From assembly GCA_009789175.1 (NCBI GenBank), contig CP046866.1, positions 1,116,001-1,180,000 on the forward strand: 64,000 bases of DNA, read 5' to 3'. A program made the translations under genes and the position numbers. Below, piece after piece: positions 54,694 to 63,921 of this stretch; position 1 is the stretch's first letter, and every line of letters begins with the position of its first letter. The stretch is from Salinibaculum litoreum. GTDB lineage: Archaea > Halobacteriota > Halobacteria > Halobacteriales > Haloarculaceae. Under the pieces are notes generated by a model. That model was not told where the DNA came from. It ran no database searches and worked only from the letters and a program-made list of their open reading frames with translations.

Positions 54694-55448
54694 TGTCCGT
54701 CGAACCGGTTCCGGGCTCACCTGCCGCCGTCGCCGACACCGGCGAGGACCGCCTCCTCGTGGTCGGCGACTATCACGCTGGCATCGAGGTCGGCCTGCGC
54801 CGAGAGGGGGTCGAACTCGACAGCCGGGGCGAGCAGCGCCGCACTCGGTTGCTCACCCTGCTCGACCGAACGACACCTGACGGACTGGTCGTGCTCGGTG
54901 ACCTCGGTCACACAATCGGCGGCGCACGCGGTGACGAACGTGAGGAAATCGAGGCCCTCCTCTCTGCGGTCAGCGAGCGTATCCCGGTCACCATCGTGAA
55001 AGGCAACCACGATGGTGCAATCGAGGACCGTATCGCCGAGTTCGACCGCGTCACTCTCACGCCTGGACACGGGACACGGCGTGGCAACATCGGGTTTGCA
55101 CACGGCCACACCTGGCCCAGTCCAGACGTACTCGACGCCCAAATACTCTGTACGGCCCACGAACATCCGGTCGTCCGACTCGAAGACGATGTCGGCGGCC
55201 GCCGTGTCGAGCGCGTCTGGCTCCGTGGCGACTGTCTGCCGGCTTCCTTCCGAGAATTCCACGGTGACGAGGAACTCCACGTTCCCGACGGACTGGTTGT
55301 CTTCCCCGCGTTCAACGACCTCTCCGGTGGCACTTGGGTCAACGTCGAGGGCCAGGAGTTTCTCTCCCCGTTTCTCCCCGACGGCCTCGGTGACGGGGAG
55401 GCCTACCTCCTCGACGGGACGCGACTCGGTGACTATCGGCGCGTCTGA
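54693..55448 (+). CDS. rpe: Calcineurin-like metallophosphoesterase of RPA operon
   Basis: 251 aa, ATG 54693. Metal motifs: GDYHAGIEVG (about residues 25-34), GDLGHTI, KGNHDG (about 106-111), and HGHTWPSP plus AHEHPV near the C-terminal half. Third gene of the RPA operon in haloarchaea. The substrate is unknown; a role in DNA repair intermediates is inferred from position. Confidence 0.9.
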   Translation: MSVEPVPGSPAAVADTGEDRLLVVGDYHAGIEVGLRREGVELDSRGEQRRTRLLTLLDRTTPDGLVVLGDLGHTIGGARGDEREEIEALLSAVSERIPVTIVKGNHDGAIEDRIAEFDRVTLTPGHGTRRGNIGFAHGHTWPSPDVLDAQILCTAHEHPVVRLEDDVGGRRVERVWLRGDCLPASFREFHGDEELHVPDGLVVFPAFNDLSGGTWVNVEGQEFLSPFLPDGLGDGEAYLLDGTRLGDYRRV

Positions 55449-55616
55449 CCGCGAGGGTAGGCCCACTTTTATATCCGAAGCCGGGACCAGCCCGGACCAT
55501 GCGCTGACGAGCGACCCTGACTGGGCAGCGGTAGCGTGGTCCGCCAGTCAGGGCCTGTTCGGAAGAAGGGCCACCTGTTCGCCCCATTCCGTCGAGCAAC
55601 TGCGGTAGCGACGGGC

Positions 55617-55621
55617 TTAAT
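55617..55621 (+). promoter_or_regulatory. TATA-like box of the Lhr helicase gene
   Basis: TTAAT centred 27 nt before ATG 55646, favouring ATG over the GTG at 55643. Confidence 0.45.
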
Positions 55622-55645
55622 CGGCTCAATCGCCAATACCGGGTG

Positions 55646-58486
55646 ATGACTGACGGAGCGGCCGCACAGGGGAAAGCGGCTTTCGCTGCACTCGGTGAGC
55701 GCGTCAGGGCGGCGCTCTCCGAGCGAGGCTTCGAGACGCCGACAGCCCCACAACGAGCCGCGATTCCGCCGCTCGCTGCCGGCGACGATGCACTCGTCAT
55801 CGCGCCAACTGGGAGTGGCAAGACCGAGACGGCGATGCTTCCCGTCTTCGATGCGCTCGCCGGCGAGGAGCGGTTCGGCATCGGCGCGCTGTACGTGACG
55901 CCGCTGCGCGCACTCAACCGGGATATGCGCGAGCGGCTTGACTGGTGGGCCGAGACGCTCGACCTGGAGGTCGACGTTCGCCACGGCGACACGACTGACT
56001 ACCAGCGTCAGAAACAGGCCAACGACCCGCCGGACGTACTGGTAACGACACCGGAGACGCTGCAGGCGATGCTCACCGGCGAGAAACTGCGGCGGGCACT
56101 GGAGTCTGTCGAGCACGTCGTGGTCGACGAAGTCCACGAACTCGCTGTCTCGAAGCGCGGCGCGCAACTGACGATCGGCCTCGAACGGCTGCGCGAACTC
56201 GCAGGACCGCTCCAGCGCATCGGCCTCTCGGCGACGGTCGGTGACCCTGCTGAAGTCGGTCGCTTCCTTACCGGTGACCGCGGGTGTGAAATCGTCGAAG
56301 TAGATGTGGGTAGCGCACTCGATGTTGCTGTTCGCTGTCCGGAAATCACCGAAGAAGACGAGCAACTGGCCAGTGAACTGGTGACGGATGCGGAGGTGGC
56401 AAGCCACGTCCGCGTCATCGACGAACTCGTCACGGAACACGAGTCGACACTCGTATTCGTCAACACGCGACAGACGGCCGAAGCGTTGGGCTCCCGGTTG
56501 AAACAGCTGGGCACCGACATCGGCATCCACCACGGCTCGCTCGCCAAAGAGACGCGCATCGATATCGAGTCGCGGTTCAAAAACGGCGAGGTTGACGGGC
56601 TGATGTGTACCTCCTCGATGGAGCTCGGTATCGACGTTGGCCACGTCGACCACGTGGTCCAGTACAACAGCCCACGGCAGGTGGCACGGTTACTACAGCG
56701 GGTCGGCCGGGCCGGCCACCGACGCGATGCAGTCTCGTCCGGGACCATCGTGACGAGCCATCCTGACGATGTCGTGGAGTCGCTCGTCATCACCAGGCGA
56801 GCACTCGACGGTGCAGTCGAGTCGGCGGACATCCACTACGGCAGCCTCGACACCGTCGCAAATCAGATAGCCGGCTTGGTGATGGACTTCGGGGAGATTC
56901 GTGCGATGCGGGCCTACGACATTGTCACGCGGGCCTATCCCTTCGAGGATATCACCGAGAAACGCTTCAAGGAGGTCGTCAGGGAACTCGCCGGCAATCG
57001 GGTCGTCTGGCTCGCTGAAGAGACCGACACCATCGAGAAACGCAGCGGGTCGTGGCAGTACTTCTATCAGAACCTCTCGATGATTCCCGACGAGGCGACT
57101 TACGACGTGGAAGATGTCGCCAGTGGCCGGCAGGTCGGAACGCTGGACGAGCGTTTCGTCGTCAACTTTGCCGAACCGGGTGAGGTGTTCATCCAGCGTG
57201 GCGAGATGTGGCGCATCACGAACATCGACGAGGACGAGGAGGTGGTGACCGTCTCTCCAATCGAGGACCCCGCCGGTGAAGTGCCGTCCTGGACAGGACA
57301 AGAGATTCCGGTCCCGGAGGCAGTCGCCCAGGAAGTCGGCGAGTTCCGAGGGGTCGCTGGTGACCAACTGGTCGCGGCGTCGCCGACAGCCGTCGCCCGT
57401 GACATCCAGCGTCGCTACGATGCCCCGGTTTCGACCATCGAGTCCGGTCTCGGCCCGCTGGCCGACCACGTCGAGACGGGTTCGCCCGTGCCGACTGACG
57501 GTCGCATCCTCGTGGGATTCAACGGTGAGTCCATTGTCGTGAACCTCTGTCACGGCCACAAGGTCAACGAGACGCTGGGTCGGATACTTTCGGCACTGCT
57601 GGGCCAGCAGGCGGGCTCGTCGGTCGGCATGGAAGTCGACCCCTACCGCATCGAACTCGACGTGCCGCGGGGCATTACGGCGAGCGATGTCGTCGGATTG
57701 CTGGAGGGGACTGACCCCGACCACGTCGAGCACGTCATCGAACTGAGCCTGAAAAACGCCGACGCGCTGAAGTTCAAACTCGCACAGGTCGCAGCTAAAT
57801 TCGGCGCGCTCAAACGCTGGCGCGGCACCGGTCAGGCACACTTCGGCCGTGACCGATTGCTCGATGCACTGGAGGATACGCCGGTCTATGACGAAGCAGT
57901 CAGGGAACTCCTCCACGAGGAATTAGCTGTCGACGCCACTGCCCGACTGTTAGAGCGCATCCAGTCCGGCGAGGTGGCCGTCGAGACGGTCGGTGAGTTG
58001 ACTCCGCTGGGCACTGGCGGCCGCGGCTCGGGACAGGAACTTCTGACGCCGGAAAACGCCGATGCAAGTGTCATCCGGACCGTCAAGGAGCGTATCCAGA
58101 ACGACCGGGTCATCCTGTTTTGCCTGCATTGCCAGAACTGGCGGACCAAGCGGACTGTCAGCCGGGTTCGTGATCAGCCGCGGTGTCCACAGTGTGAATC
58201 GACTCAGATTGCCACCCTCAACCCGTGGGACGACGAGACGGTCGCTGCGGTGAAAGCCGACGAGAAAGACGAGGACCAACAGAAGGCGACCGAACGAGCA
58301 TACCGCACAGCGAGTCTCGTACAGAGCCACGGTAAGCAGGCGGTCATCGCACTCGCTGCCCGGGGTGTTGGCCCTCATAACGCAGCCCGCATCATCAACA
58401 AACTCCGCGAGGACGAACAGGACTTCTACCGGGATATCCTCGCCCGCGAGCGGGAGTACGCGCGGACGCGGTCGTTCTGGGAATAG
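55646..58486 (+). CDS. lhr: Lhr-type superfamily 2 helicase
   Basis: 946 aa. Walker A APTGSGKTET (residues 53-62), DEVH box VVDEVHELA, SATVGD, and motif VI QRVGRAGHRRDA; then a long accessory region and a C-terminal Zn-like part CLHCQNWRTK...CPQCES. The Lhr/Lhr-core family is a 3'-5' DNA/RNA helicase active in repair. The extended C-terminus with two C-x2-C pairs agrees with archaeal members. Monocistronic, downstream of the RPA operon. Confidence 0.92.
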   Translation: MTDGAAAQGKAAFAALGERVRAALSERGFETPTAPQRAAIPPLAAGDDALVIAPTGSGKTETAMLPVFDALAGEERFGIGALYVTPLRALNRDMRERLDWWAETLDLEVDVRHGDTTDYQRQKQANDPPDVLVTTPETLQAMLTGEKLRRALESVEHVVVDEVHELAVSKRGAQLTIGLERLRELAGPLQRIGLSATVGDPAEVGRFLTGDRGCEIVEVDVGSALDVAVRCPEITEEDEQLASELVTDAEVASHVRVIDELVTEHESTLVFVNTRQTAEALGSRLKQLGTDIGIHHGSLAKETRIDIESRFKNGEVDGLMCTSSMELGIDVGHVDHVVQYNSPRQVARLLQRVGRAGHRRDAVSSGTIVTSHPDDVVESLVITRRALDGAVESADIHYGSLDTVANQIAGLVMDFGEIRAMRAYDIVTRAYPFEDITEKRFKEVVRELAGNRVVWLAEETDTIEKRSGSWQYFYQNLSMIPDEATYDVEDVASGRQVGTLDERFVVNFAEPGEVFIQRGEMWRITNIDEDEEVVTVSPIEDPAGEVPSWTGQEIPVPEAVAQEVGEFRGVAGDQLVAASPTAVARDIQRRYDAPVSTIESGLGPLADHVETGSPVPTDGRILVGFNGESIVVNLCHGHKVNETLGRILSALLGQQAGSSVGMEVDPYRIELDVPRGITASDVVGLLEGTDPDHVEHVIELSLKNADALKFKLAQVAAKFGALKRWRGTGQAHFGRDRLLDALEDTPVYDEAVRELLHEELAVDATARLLERIQSGEVAVETVGELTPLGTGGRGSGQELLTPENADASVIRTVKERIQNDRVILFCLHCQNWRTKRTVSRVRDQPRCPQCESTQIATLNPWDDETVAAVKADEKDEDQQKATERAYRTASLVQSHGKQAVIALAARGVGPHNAARIINKLREDEQDFYRDILAREREYARTRSFWE

Positions 58487-58513
58487 CGTCGGTTTCTACC
58501 TGAACCCAGTAGT

Positions 58514-59314
58514 TCAGGTGCTACTCGACCCGACTGACTGCTCGGTCGCACTATCCAGTTTCGACCGTGCGTAGCGGTTGCCCACGTACCCCAACACGAG
58601 AAACAAGACTGCCGGAACCATCACGAGAAAGAGCGCGAGGACGGCAAAGACACCCGTCATCTCCAAAGAGAGGTCCGCGCCAGCGGCCATCCGGACGAGC
58701 CTATTGAGCAGGACCGCGACAGGTATCGTCAACAGCATGAGTGCGATGCCGTAGCAGGTGTCGCCGACGATATCACTTGGCAGTGGTTTTCGGACGAGCC
58801 ACACCATGATACCGGCGAAACCGACGAGTAACAGCCATCCATCACCGGGCAGTGAGATGTCGTTGAGCAAGACGGTGAACAGAATCACGAAGACGACGAA
58901 CGCGACCAATCCGCAGATGATGGCGACGGGGACACGCATCCACAGCGGCGCCGTAACTGAGTCCCGAGAAACACCCTCGGACTCCGGCACGTCCGTCCAG
59001 AGCATCGAGGCGACGTGTCCAGCGAGTCCATCAAGGCTGTGTGGGTTGGGTACTGCCCCGAACAATCCGCTTTCGTCTCCGCTCTCACCGGTCGGAGAGT
59101 CGCCTGTGGAGAGGCCGTTTCCGGAGTCCTCACCGTAGATGTCCGACCGGTCCACCGTCGGTTCCGAGGTGTCGATATCGTCCGCTGGCGACACGTCAGC
59201 GCCGGTGTCGCCTGTTGGTAAATCGGCATAGCAGTGCATGCAGTAGCTCGCAGTTGCCGATATTTCCTCACCACACTCCGGACACCGCGGGTTCGCCGCG
59301 TCCCGCCAGGACAT
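58514..59314 (-). CDS. Zinc-ribbon membrane protein
   Basis: 266 aa from ATG 59314 (MSWRDAANPRCPECGEEI), 25 nt from a shared TATATA box (59334-59343). N-terminal zinc ribbon CPECG...CMHC (about residues 11-31), an acidic linker, then about four membrane helices in the second half (about 125-250). Haloarchaeal zinc-ribbon/membrane proteins of this kind are uncharacterised. Upstream frame to 59590 is rejected as it lies inside the divergent gene. Confidence 0.75.
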   Translation of the reverse strand: MSWRDAANPRCPECGEEISATASYCMHCYADLPTGDTGADVSPADDIDTSEPTVDRSDIYGEDSGNGLSTGDSPTGESGDESGLFGAVPNPHSLDGLAGHVASMLWTDVPESEGVSRDSVTAPLWMRVPVAIICGLVAFVVFVILFTVLLNDISLPGDGWLLLVGFAGIMVWLVRKPLPSDIVGDTCYGIALMLLTIPVAVLLNRLVRMAAGADLSLEMTGVFAVLALFLVMVPAVLFLVLGYVGNRYARSKLDSATEQSVGSSST

Positions 59315-59333
59315 ATCGCTCAGTTCACACCAG

Positions 59334-59343
59334 TGGTATATAA
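59334..59343. promoter_or_regulatory. Divergent TATA box, zinc-ribbon / MutS-like genes
   Basis: GTATATAACT: on the minus strand it lies 25 nt before ATG 59314; on the plus strand 57 nt before ATG 59395. Confidence 0.45.
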
Positions 59344-59394
59344 CTCTGGAGGGACTGCGAAACCACTTTGTGCCGCGGCACGGCCCTTGAGAAC

Positions 59395-61152
59395 ATGCGA
59401 CTGGAGGAGTACTGGGGAATCGGGCCGAAGACCCGAGACCTGCTGGCCGAGGAGTTGGGTGTCGACGGGGCCATCGATGCCGTCGAATCGGCGGACGTAC
59501 GGGCCCTGACTGACGCGGGCATCCCTCGCGGCCGAGCCACCCGTATCCTGCGTCATGCCCACGGCGGTGAAGCCATGGACTTGCTCGCAACGCGTGACGC
59601 CCGCAACGTGTACAAAGACCTGCTCGACCTGGTCGGCGAGTTCGCCCTCACGGAGCAGGCGCGGGACCGCATCCGGATTCTCACCCCGCTTGATGGCGTC
59701 GAAGCGATGCAAGCCCGACTGGACGAGATATTCGAGGCGCACAAATCCTGGGAAGCACTCGCCGAAGACGAGCGAGAAGCAGTCCGCGAGGCCTTCGAGA
59801 GCTACGACAGCGTCGCGACGGGAGACGTTGCTGCCGTCCGTACTGCCATGGCGTTGCAGGATACAGGCGTCGAGGACGGCATCTTCGAGCCGCTTACCGC
59901 TCTCGACGAGGAGACACTGACAGATGCTGAGGCAGCACTCGCCGGGCTGGAGTCCGGCGGGGACCGCATCGGAGCCGGGGCCGATGACCGACTCGATGCC
60001 CTGCGCGACCAGTTAGCTGCCGTCGAAGACCTCGCCGCGACGCCGACTGAAGTGCTCGAAGCCGTCAAATCCGGCGCTCGCGGGACCGACGAACTACAGG
60101 ATTCCTTCGCCCGTCACGTCGCAGACGAGAGCGGCGTCGACATCGCTCGCGTCCGCGACGCGATGGCTCAGGAGGCCGCTGATGCCTCGGCATTCGTCGG
60201 TGAGACGTTGCGGACACTGACCGACGACCTGCGAAGCGCCGTCGAGGAACGCGAGCAAGTGGTCACCGCCGAACTGGAGGGCGTCCTCGACGAGGCGAGT
60301 GAGGAAATCGACCGCGCTGTGGAACTGGTCGATGACATCGCGTTCGCCCTCTCGCTGGCCCGTTTCGCCCTCGCCTACGACCTGACTCAGCCACGGTTTG
60401 TCGACCGCGAAGTCTCGGGTGTCGTCGATGCCCGCAACCTCTTTCTGGTCGACGCCGACGAAGAGGTCCAGCCGATTACCTACGCTGTTGGCGACCACGA
60501 CCTGTCGGTCGCGAGTGCGAGTGCCCCACCAGCTGGGGACCGGGTCGCCGTTCTGACGGGGGCCAACAGCGGCGGGAAAACGACACTCCTTGAGACACTG
60601 TGTCAGGTCCAGGTGCTAGCCCAGATGGGACTGCCGGTGCCCGCAAGCGACGCGGGGGTAAGCGTCTTCGATACGGTGGTCTTCCACCGCCGGCACGCGA
60701 GCTTCAACGCAGGGGTTCTGGAATCGACGTTGCGGTCGGTCGTCCCGCCGGTGACCGACGACGGGCGGGCGCTGATGCTCGTCGACGAATTCGAGGCCAT
60801 CACCGAACCTGGCAGCGCCGCGGACTTGCTCCACGGGCTGGTGACACTGACTGTCGAGAAGGCTGCGCTTGGCGTGTTCGTCACCCACCTCGCCGATGAC
60901 CTAGAACCGCTGCCCGACGAGGCACGGACCGACGGCATCTTCGCGGAAGGACTGACGACCGACCTCGAACTCGAAGTCGACTACCAGCCACGCTTCGAGA
61001 CGGTCGGACGGTCGACACCGGAGTTTATCGTCTCCCGACTGGTCGCAAACGCGGGCGACCACGCCGAACGAGCCGGATACGAGACACTCGCAGAGGCCGT
61101 CGGCGAGAGCGCAGTCCAGCGCACACTCGCGGACGCTCGTTGGTCGGGTTGA
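59395..61152 (+). CDS. HhH-MutS-like ATPase
   Basis: 585 aa from ATG 59395. The N-terminal helix-hairpin-helix region (EEYWGIGPKTRDLLAEELGV, about residues 5-60) is followed by long helical lever-type segments, then the MutS ATPase with Walker A TGANSGGKTTLLE (about 387-399), Walker B LMLVDEFEAI and GVFVTHLADD. MutS2-like, but without a Smr endonuclease domain. Likely acts on DNA junctions or mismatches. Next to Lhr and RPA genes. Confidence 0.85.
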   Translation: MRLEEYWGIGPKTRDLLAEELGVDGAIDAVESADVRALTDAGIPRGRATRILRHAHGGEAMDLLATRDARNVYKDLLDLVGEFALTEQARDRIRILTPLDGVEAMQARLDEIFEAHKSWEALAEDEREAVREAFESYDSVATGDVAAVRTAMALQDTGVEDGIFEPLTALDEETLTDAEAALAGLESGGDRIGAGADDRLDALRDQLAAVEDLAATPTEVLEAVKSGARGTDELQDSFARHVADESGVDIARVRDAMAQEAADASAFVGETLRTLTDDLRSAVEEREQVVTAELEGVLDEASEEIDRAVELVDDIAFALSLARFALAYDLTQPRFVDREVSGVVDARNLFLVDADEEVQPITYAVGDHDLSVASASAPPAGDRVAVLTGANSGGKTTLLETLCQVQVLAQMGLPVPASDAGVSVFDTVVFHRRHASFNAGVLESTLRSVVPPVTDDGRALMLVDEFEAITEPGSAADLLHGLVTLTVEKAALGVFVTHLADDLEPLPDEARTDGIFAEGLTTDLELEVDYQPRFETVGRSTPEFIVSRLVANAGDHAERAGYETLAEAVGESAVQRTLADARWSG

Positions 61153-61214
61153 TATCTGGCCACCCGCGCTACTAAGGGGTACTTTTGAGGTGCGTGGAGA
61201 ACAAACGGGTTCGT

Positions 61215-61574
61215 ATGGGACTCAAATCGATGTTCCGCGTCGGCTATCTCCTCATGATTGGACAGGGTTTGCTCAGTGTCTTCGCCCCGAAGAAGGCGAT
61301 TCGGGCTGCGACCCTGTCCTGGCAACTGGGCTTCGAGAACGTGGACGAACTCGAACCCCGCGAGTGGTACGTCGAACAGACGCGGATACTGGGTGTTGGG
61401 ATGCTTGCCGCCGGGTTGACCGGACTGCTCGTCTCTGATGCAGAAACGGCCGAGCGCGAGCGAGCGGCCGCGGAGGCTGATACTACAGCAGCCGCCGAAG
61501 ATGCTGCGGAAACTGACGCGAGCGTCACGGATGACGACGATGACGACGATGGTCCGGTGACCATCGACGTGTAG
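61215..61574 (+). CDS. Small membrane protein with acidic tail
   Basis: 119 aa from ATG 61215 (MGLKSMFRVGYLLMIGQGLL). Two hydrophobic segments (about residues 7-24 and 55-75) and a C-terminal tail of Ala, Glu and Asp ending in a run of Asp. Function unknown. Starts 62 nt after the MutS-like gene. Confidence 0.65.
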   Translation: MGLKSMFRVGYLLMIGQGLLSVFAPKKAIRAATLSWQLGFENVDELEPREWYVEQTRILGVGMLAAGLTGLLVSDAETAERERAAAEADTTAAAEDAAETDASVTDDDDDDDGPVTIDV

Positions 61575-61588
61575 GGGAATTCTCCCCG

Positions 61589-62872
61589 TCAGGTCGCGCT
61601 GTCGATGGCCTGTTCGAGGTCTTCGATGATGGCCTCGGTCGATTCGAGGCCGACCGAGAGGCGAATCAGGTCTGGCGTGACGCCGGAGGCTTCCTGTTCT
61701 TCCTCGGTGAGTTGCTGGTGTGTGGTGCTCGCAGGGTGGATGATGAGCGTCTTCGCGTCCCCGACGTTCGCGAGCAGACTGGCTAGCTCGGTGTTCTCGA
61801 CGGTGGCCTGTGCGGCCTCGTAGCCGCCGTCAAGCCCGAACGTTATCATACCGCCGTACCCGCCATCGAGGTACTCGCTCGCGGCGTCGTGGGTTTCATG
61901 CGAGTCTAGCCCGGGGTAGGTGACCCAGTCCACGTCCGGGTGGTCTTCGAGGTACTCAGCGACGGCCATCGCATTCTCGCAGTGGCGTTCCATCCGCATG
62001 GGGAGGGATTCGATGCCCTGGATGGTCTGCCAGGCGTCGAAGGGTGACTGCTGGTTGCCCATGTCACGCAGACCGCGAGCGATGCCAGCGTAGGTAAACG
62101 CAGCCTCGCCGAAGGTCTCCGCGAAGTTGACGCCGTGGTATGCGGGGTTGTCAGCGCCGATCTCGGGGAACTTCTCGGCGTGGTCGCCCCACGGGAACGA
62201 GCCGCCGTCGATGACCGCGCCGCCGATAGTCGTCCCCGAGCCGTGAATCCACTTGGTCGTGGAGTTCCAGACGAGGTCCGCGCCGTGGTCGAGCGGATTG
62301 CAGAGATACGGGGTGGCGAAGGTGTTGTCGACAAAGACCGGAACATCGTGTTCGTGAGCGATGTCGGCGATGCGCTCCATATCCGGGGTGACGAGCGCGG
62401 GGTTGCCGATGGTCTCGTAGTGGACATAGGCGGTGTCCTCGTCGATGGCCTCCTCGTAGGCCTCGTAGTCGAGCGTGTCGACAAAGCGGGCTTCGACACC
62501 CTGTCGCGGGGCCGAATGTGTGAAGTAGGTATAGGTACCGCCATACAGCGAAGAGGAGGTGACGACGTTGTCGCCGGCGTCGGCCAGCAGGAACGTGACG
62601 AGGTTGAGCGCGGCCATCCCCGAGGATGTGGCGACGGCACCGACACCGCCTTCGAGGGCCGCGAGACGTTCCTGTAGCGTCTCCACGGTCGGGTTCATCA
62701 GCCGGGAGTAGATGTATCCGGGCTTTTCCAGTGCGAACTGCGAGGCCGCGTCGTCGGAGTCCTCGAAGACGTACGAGGTTGTCTGATAGAGCGGTGGCGC
62801 GCGGGCGCGTGCCTCCGCGTCGGGTTCCTGTCCTGCGTGTAGGCTGTCCGTGTAGATATCGTCGTCTGGCAT
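61589..62872 (-). CDS. O-acetylhomoserine sulfhydrylase-type PLP enzyme
   Basis: 427 aa from ATG 62872 (MPDDDIYTDSLHAG). Cys/Met metabolism PLP fold: SSSLYGGTYTYFT (phosphate loop), VFVDNTFATPYLCNP, and Lys in NSTTKWIHGSGTTIGG (about 209), with the typical C-terminal LIRLSVGLES. Makes homocysteine from O-acetylhomoserine and sulfide, or a related gamma-replacement. MetX is not in the window. Confidence 0.93.
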   Translation of the reverse strand: MPDDDIYTDSLHAGQEPDAEARARAPPLYQTTSYVFEDSDDAASQFALEKPGYIYSRLMNPTVETLQERLAALEGGVGAVATSSGMAALNLVTFLLADAGDNVVTSSSLYGGTYTYFTHSAPRQGVEARFVDTLDYEAYEEAIDEDTAYVHYETIGNPALVTPDMERIADIAHEHDVPVFVDNTFATPYLCNPLDHGADLVWNSTTKWIHGSGTTIGGAVIDGGSFPWGDHAEKFPEIGADNPAYHGVNFAETFGEAAFTYAGIARGLRDMGNQQSPFDAWQTIQGIESLPMRMERHCENAMAVAEYLEDHPDVDWVTYPGLDSHETHDAASEYLDGGYGGMITFGLDGGYEAAQATVENTELASLLANVGDAKTLIIHPASTTHQQLTEEEQEASGVTPDLIRLSVGLESTEAIIEDLEQAIDSAT

Positions 62873-62980
62873 GCGTTCGCCTTCAATACACTCAATCACA
62901 AAGAATCCGCGCACCGACCACGAATATCCCCGGCATCTATGACACGTCTTGAACCGTCGCGTCCTGCCAGACTCACCGGT

Positions 62981-63613
62981 TCAGGTCTCTAAAAGCTCAT
63001 CCAGCAGTTTTCCCTGTGCCGCAGAGAGGTGTTCGGCGAACGTCGACGGCTGAATATCGAGTGCGTCAGCCACCTCGGTGGCGTTGGAGGTTCGTGGATA
63101 TTCGAAATAGCCCATCTCGTGGGCAGTCTCCAGGACTTCGCGTTGACGGCCAGTGAGCTGCCGTAAATCGACCGGTACGAGGTCGTCTTCCTCCACTTTG
63201 TCGGCGCTTCGGACGAGATACTCCACGCTGACTGAGCCAAAGTCCTCGCGAAGGTCCCCGATGAGGTCACGCAGTCCATCCACACTCGAAGCGTGCAGTG
63301 TCACGTGGAGGTCACCGTCGGCAGCATAGACATCCGTGATGGGACCGAGGTTCATCTGGATGTGTTCACAGATACAGGGCTCGGTCTCGGTGCGCTCGAA
63401 CTCGTAGACAGCCTGCTCACCGTAGTCGAACACTTCGTCGAACTCATCGACCTCGGCATCGCTGTCGACTGTCACCTGCTCGGTGACCGTATCGTCACCG
63501 CCACCCCAGTTGATATCGGTCACCTGCCCGGGTATCTCGGCCGACGCGCCCGCCACTGGGCACCCAGCTGCACGCTCGAAGACGAGTTCCGTCCTGACGC
63601 CTGTCATATCCAT
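62981..63613 (-). CDS. Bat-like HTH-10 transcription regulator
   Basis: 210 aa from ATG 63613, 23-27 nt from a TATTAT-type box (63631-63640). The N-terminal ~140 residues are a sensor-like region with paired cysteines (PCICEHIQMN), and the C-terminal HTH reads LTGRQREVLETAHEMGYFEYPRTSNATEVADALDIQPSTFAEHL. This is the haloarchaeal bacterio-opsin activator-type HTH-10 class. Targets unknown. Confidence 0.85.
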   Translation of the reverse strand: MDMTGVRTELVFERAAGCPVAGASAEIPGQVTDINWGGGDDTVTEQVTVDSDAEVDEFDEVFDYGEQAVYEFERTETEPCICEHIQMNLGPITDVYAADGDLHVTLHASSVDGLRDLIGDLREDFGSVSVEYLVRSADKVEEDDLVPVDLRQLTGRQREVLETAHEMGYFEYPRTSNATEVADALDIQPSTFAEHLSAAQGKLLDELLET

Positions 63614-63921
63614 GTGTGTGCGAGACTCCCCCAATAATACGGGAGGGGATTCCCAAACAGTGAAAACAGCGGGCTCTCCGGACACACAGACACATCTCTT
63701 CTGCTGAGACGAACAGGGTGGACCCTGTCCCTGACGATGCGATAGCACCGGTCAGTTCCAGATGGTTCCGTATCCTCTCACCGATACTACCAGCAATCAA
63801 TCATGAATGAGAGCATAAAAGTTGGCCGAACGTGTTGGGGGAGATGCGCGGGTATTGTGGCTATTCTCAGCCGGTAAGAATGCAAATGAAGCCTTTTATG
63901 CGGTGGTTCCTAAGCCCTAGC
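63614..63921. promoter_or_regulatory. Divergent intergenic region with palindrome
   Basis: Holds the HTH gene's TATTAT box (63631-63640), a palindrome ACAGGGT GG ACCCTGT (63713-63728) and a CTTTTATG box at 63893-63900, 26 nt before ATG 63922. No gene in it. Confidence 0.6.
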
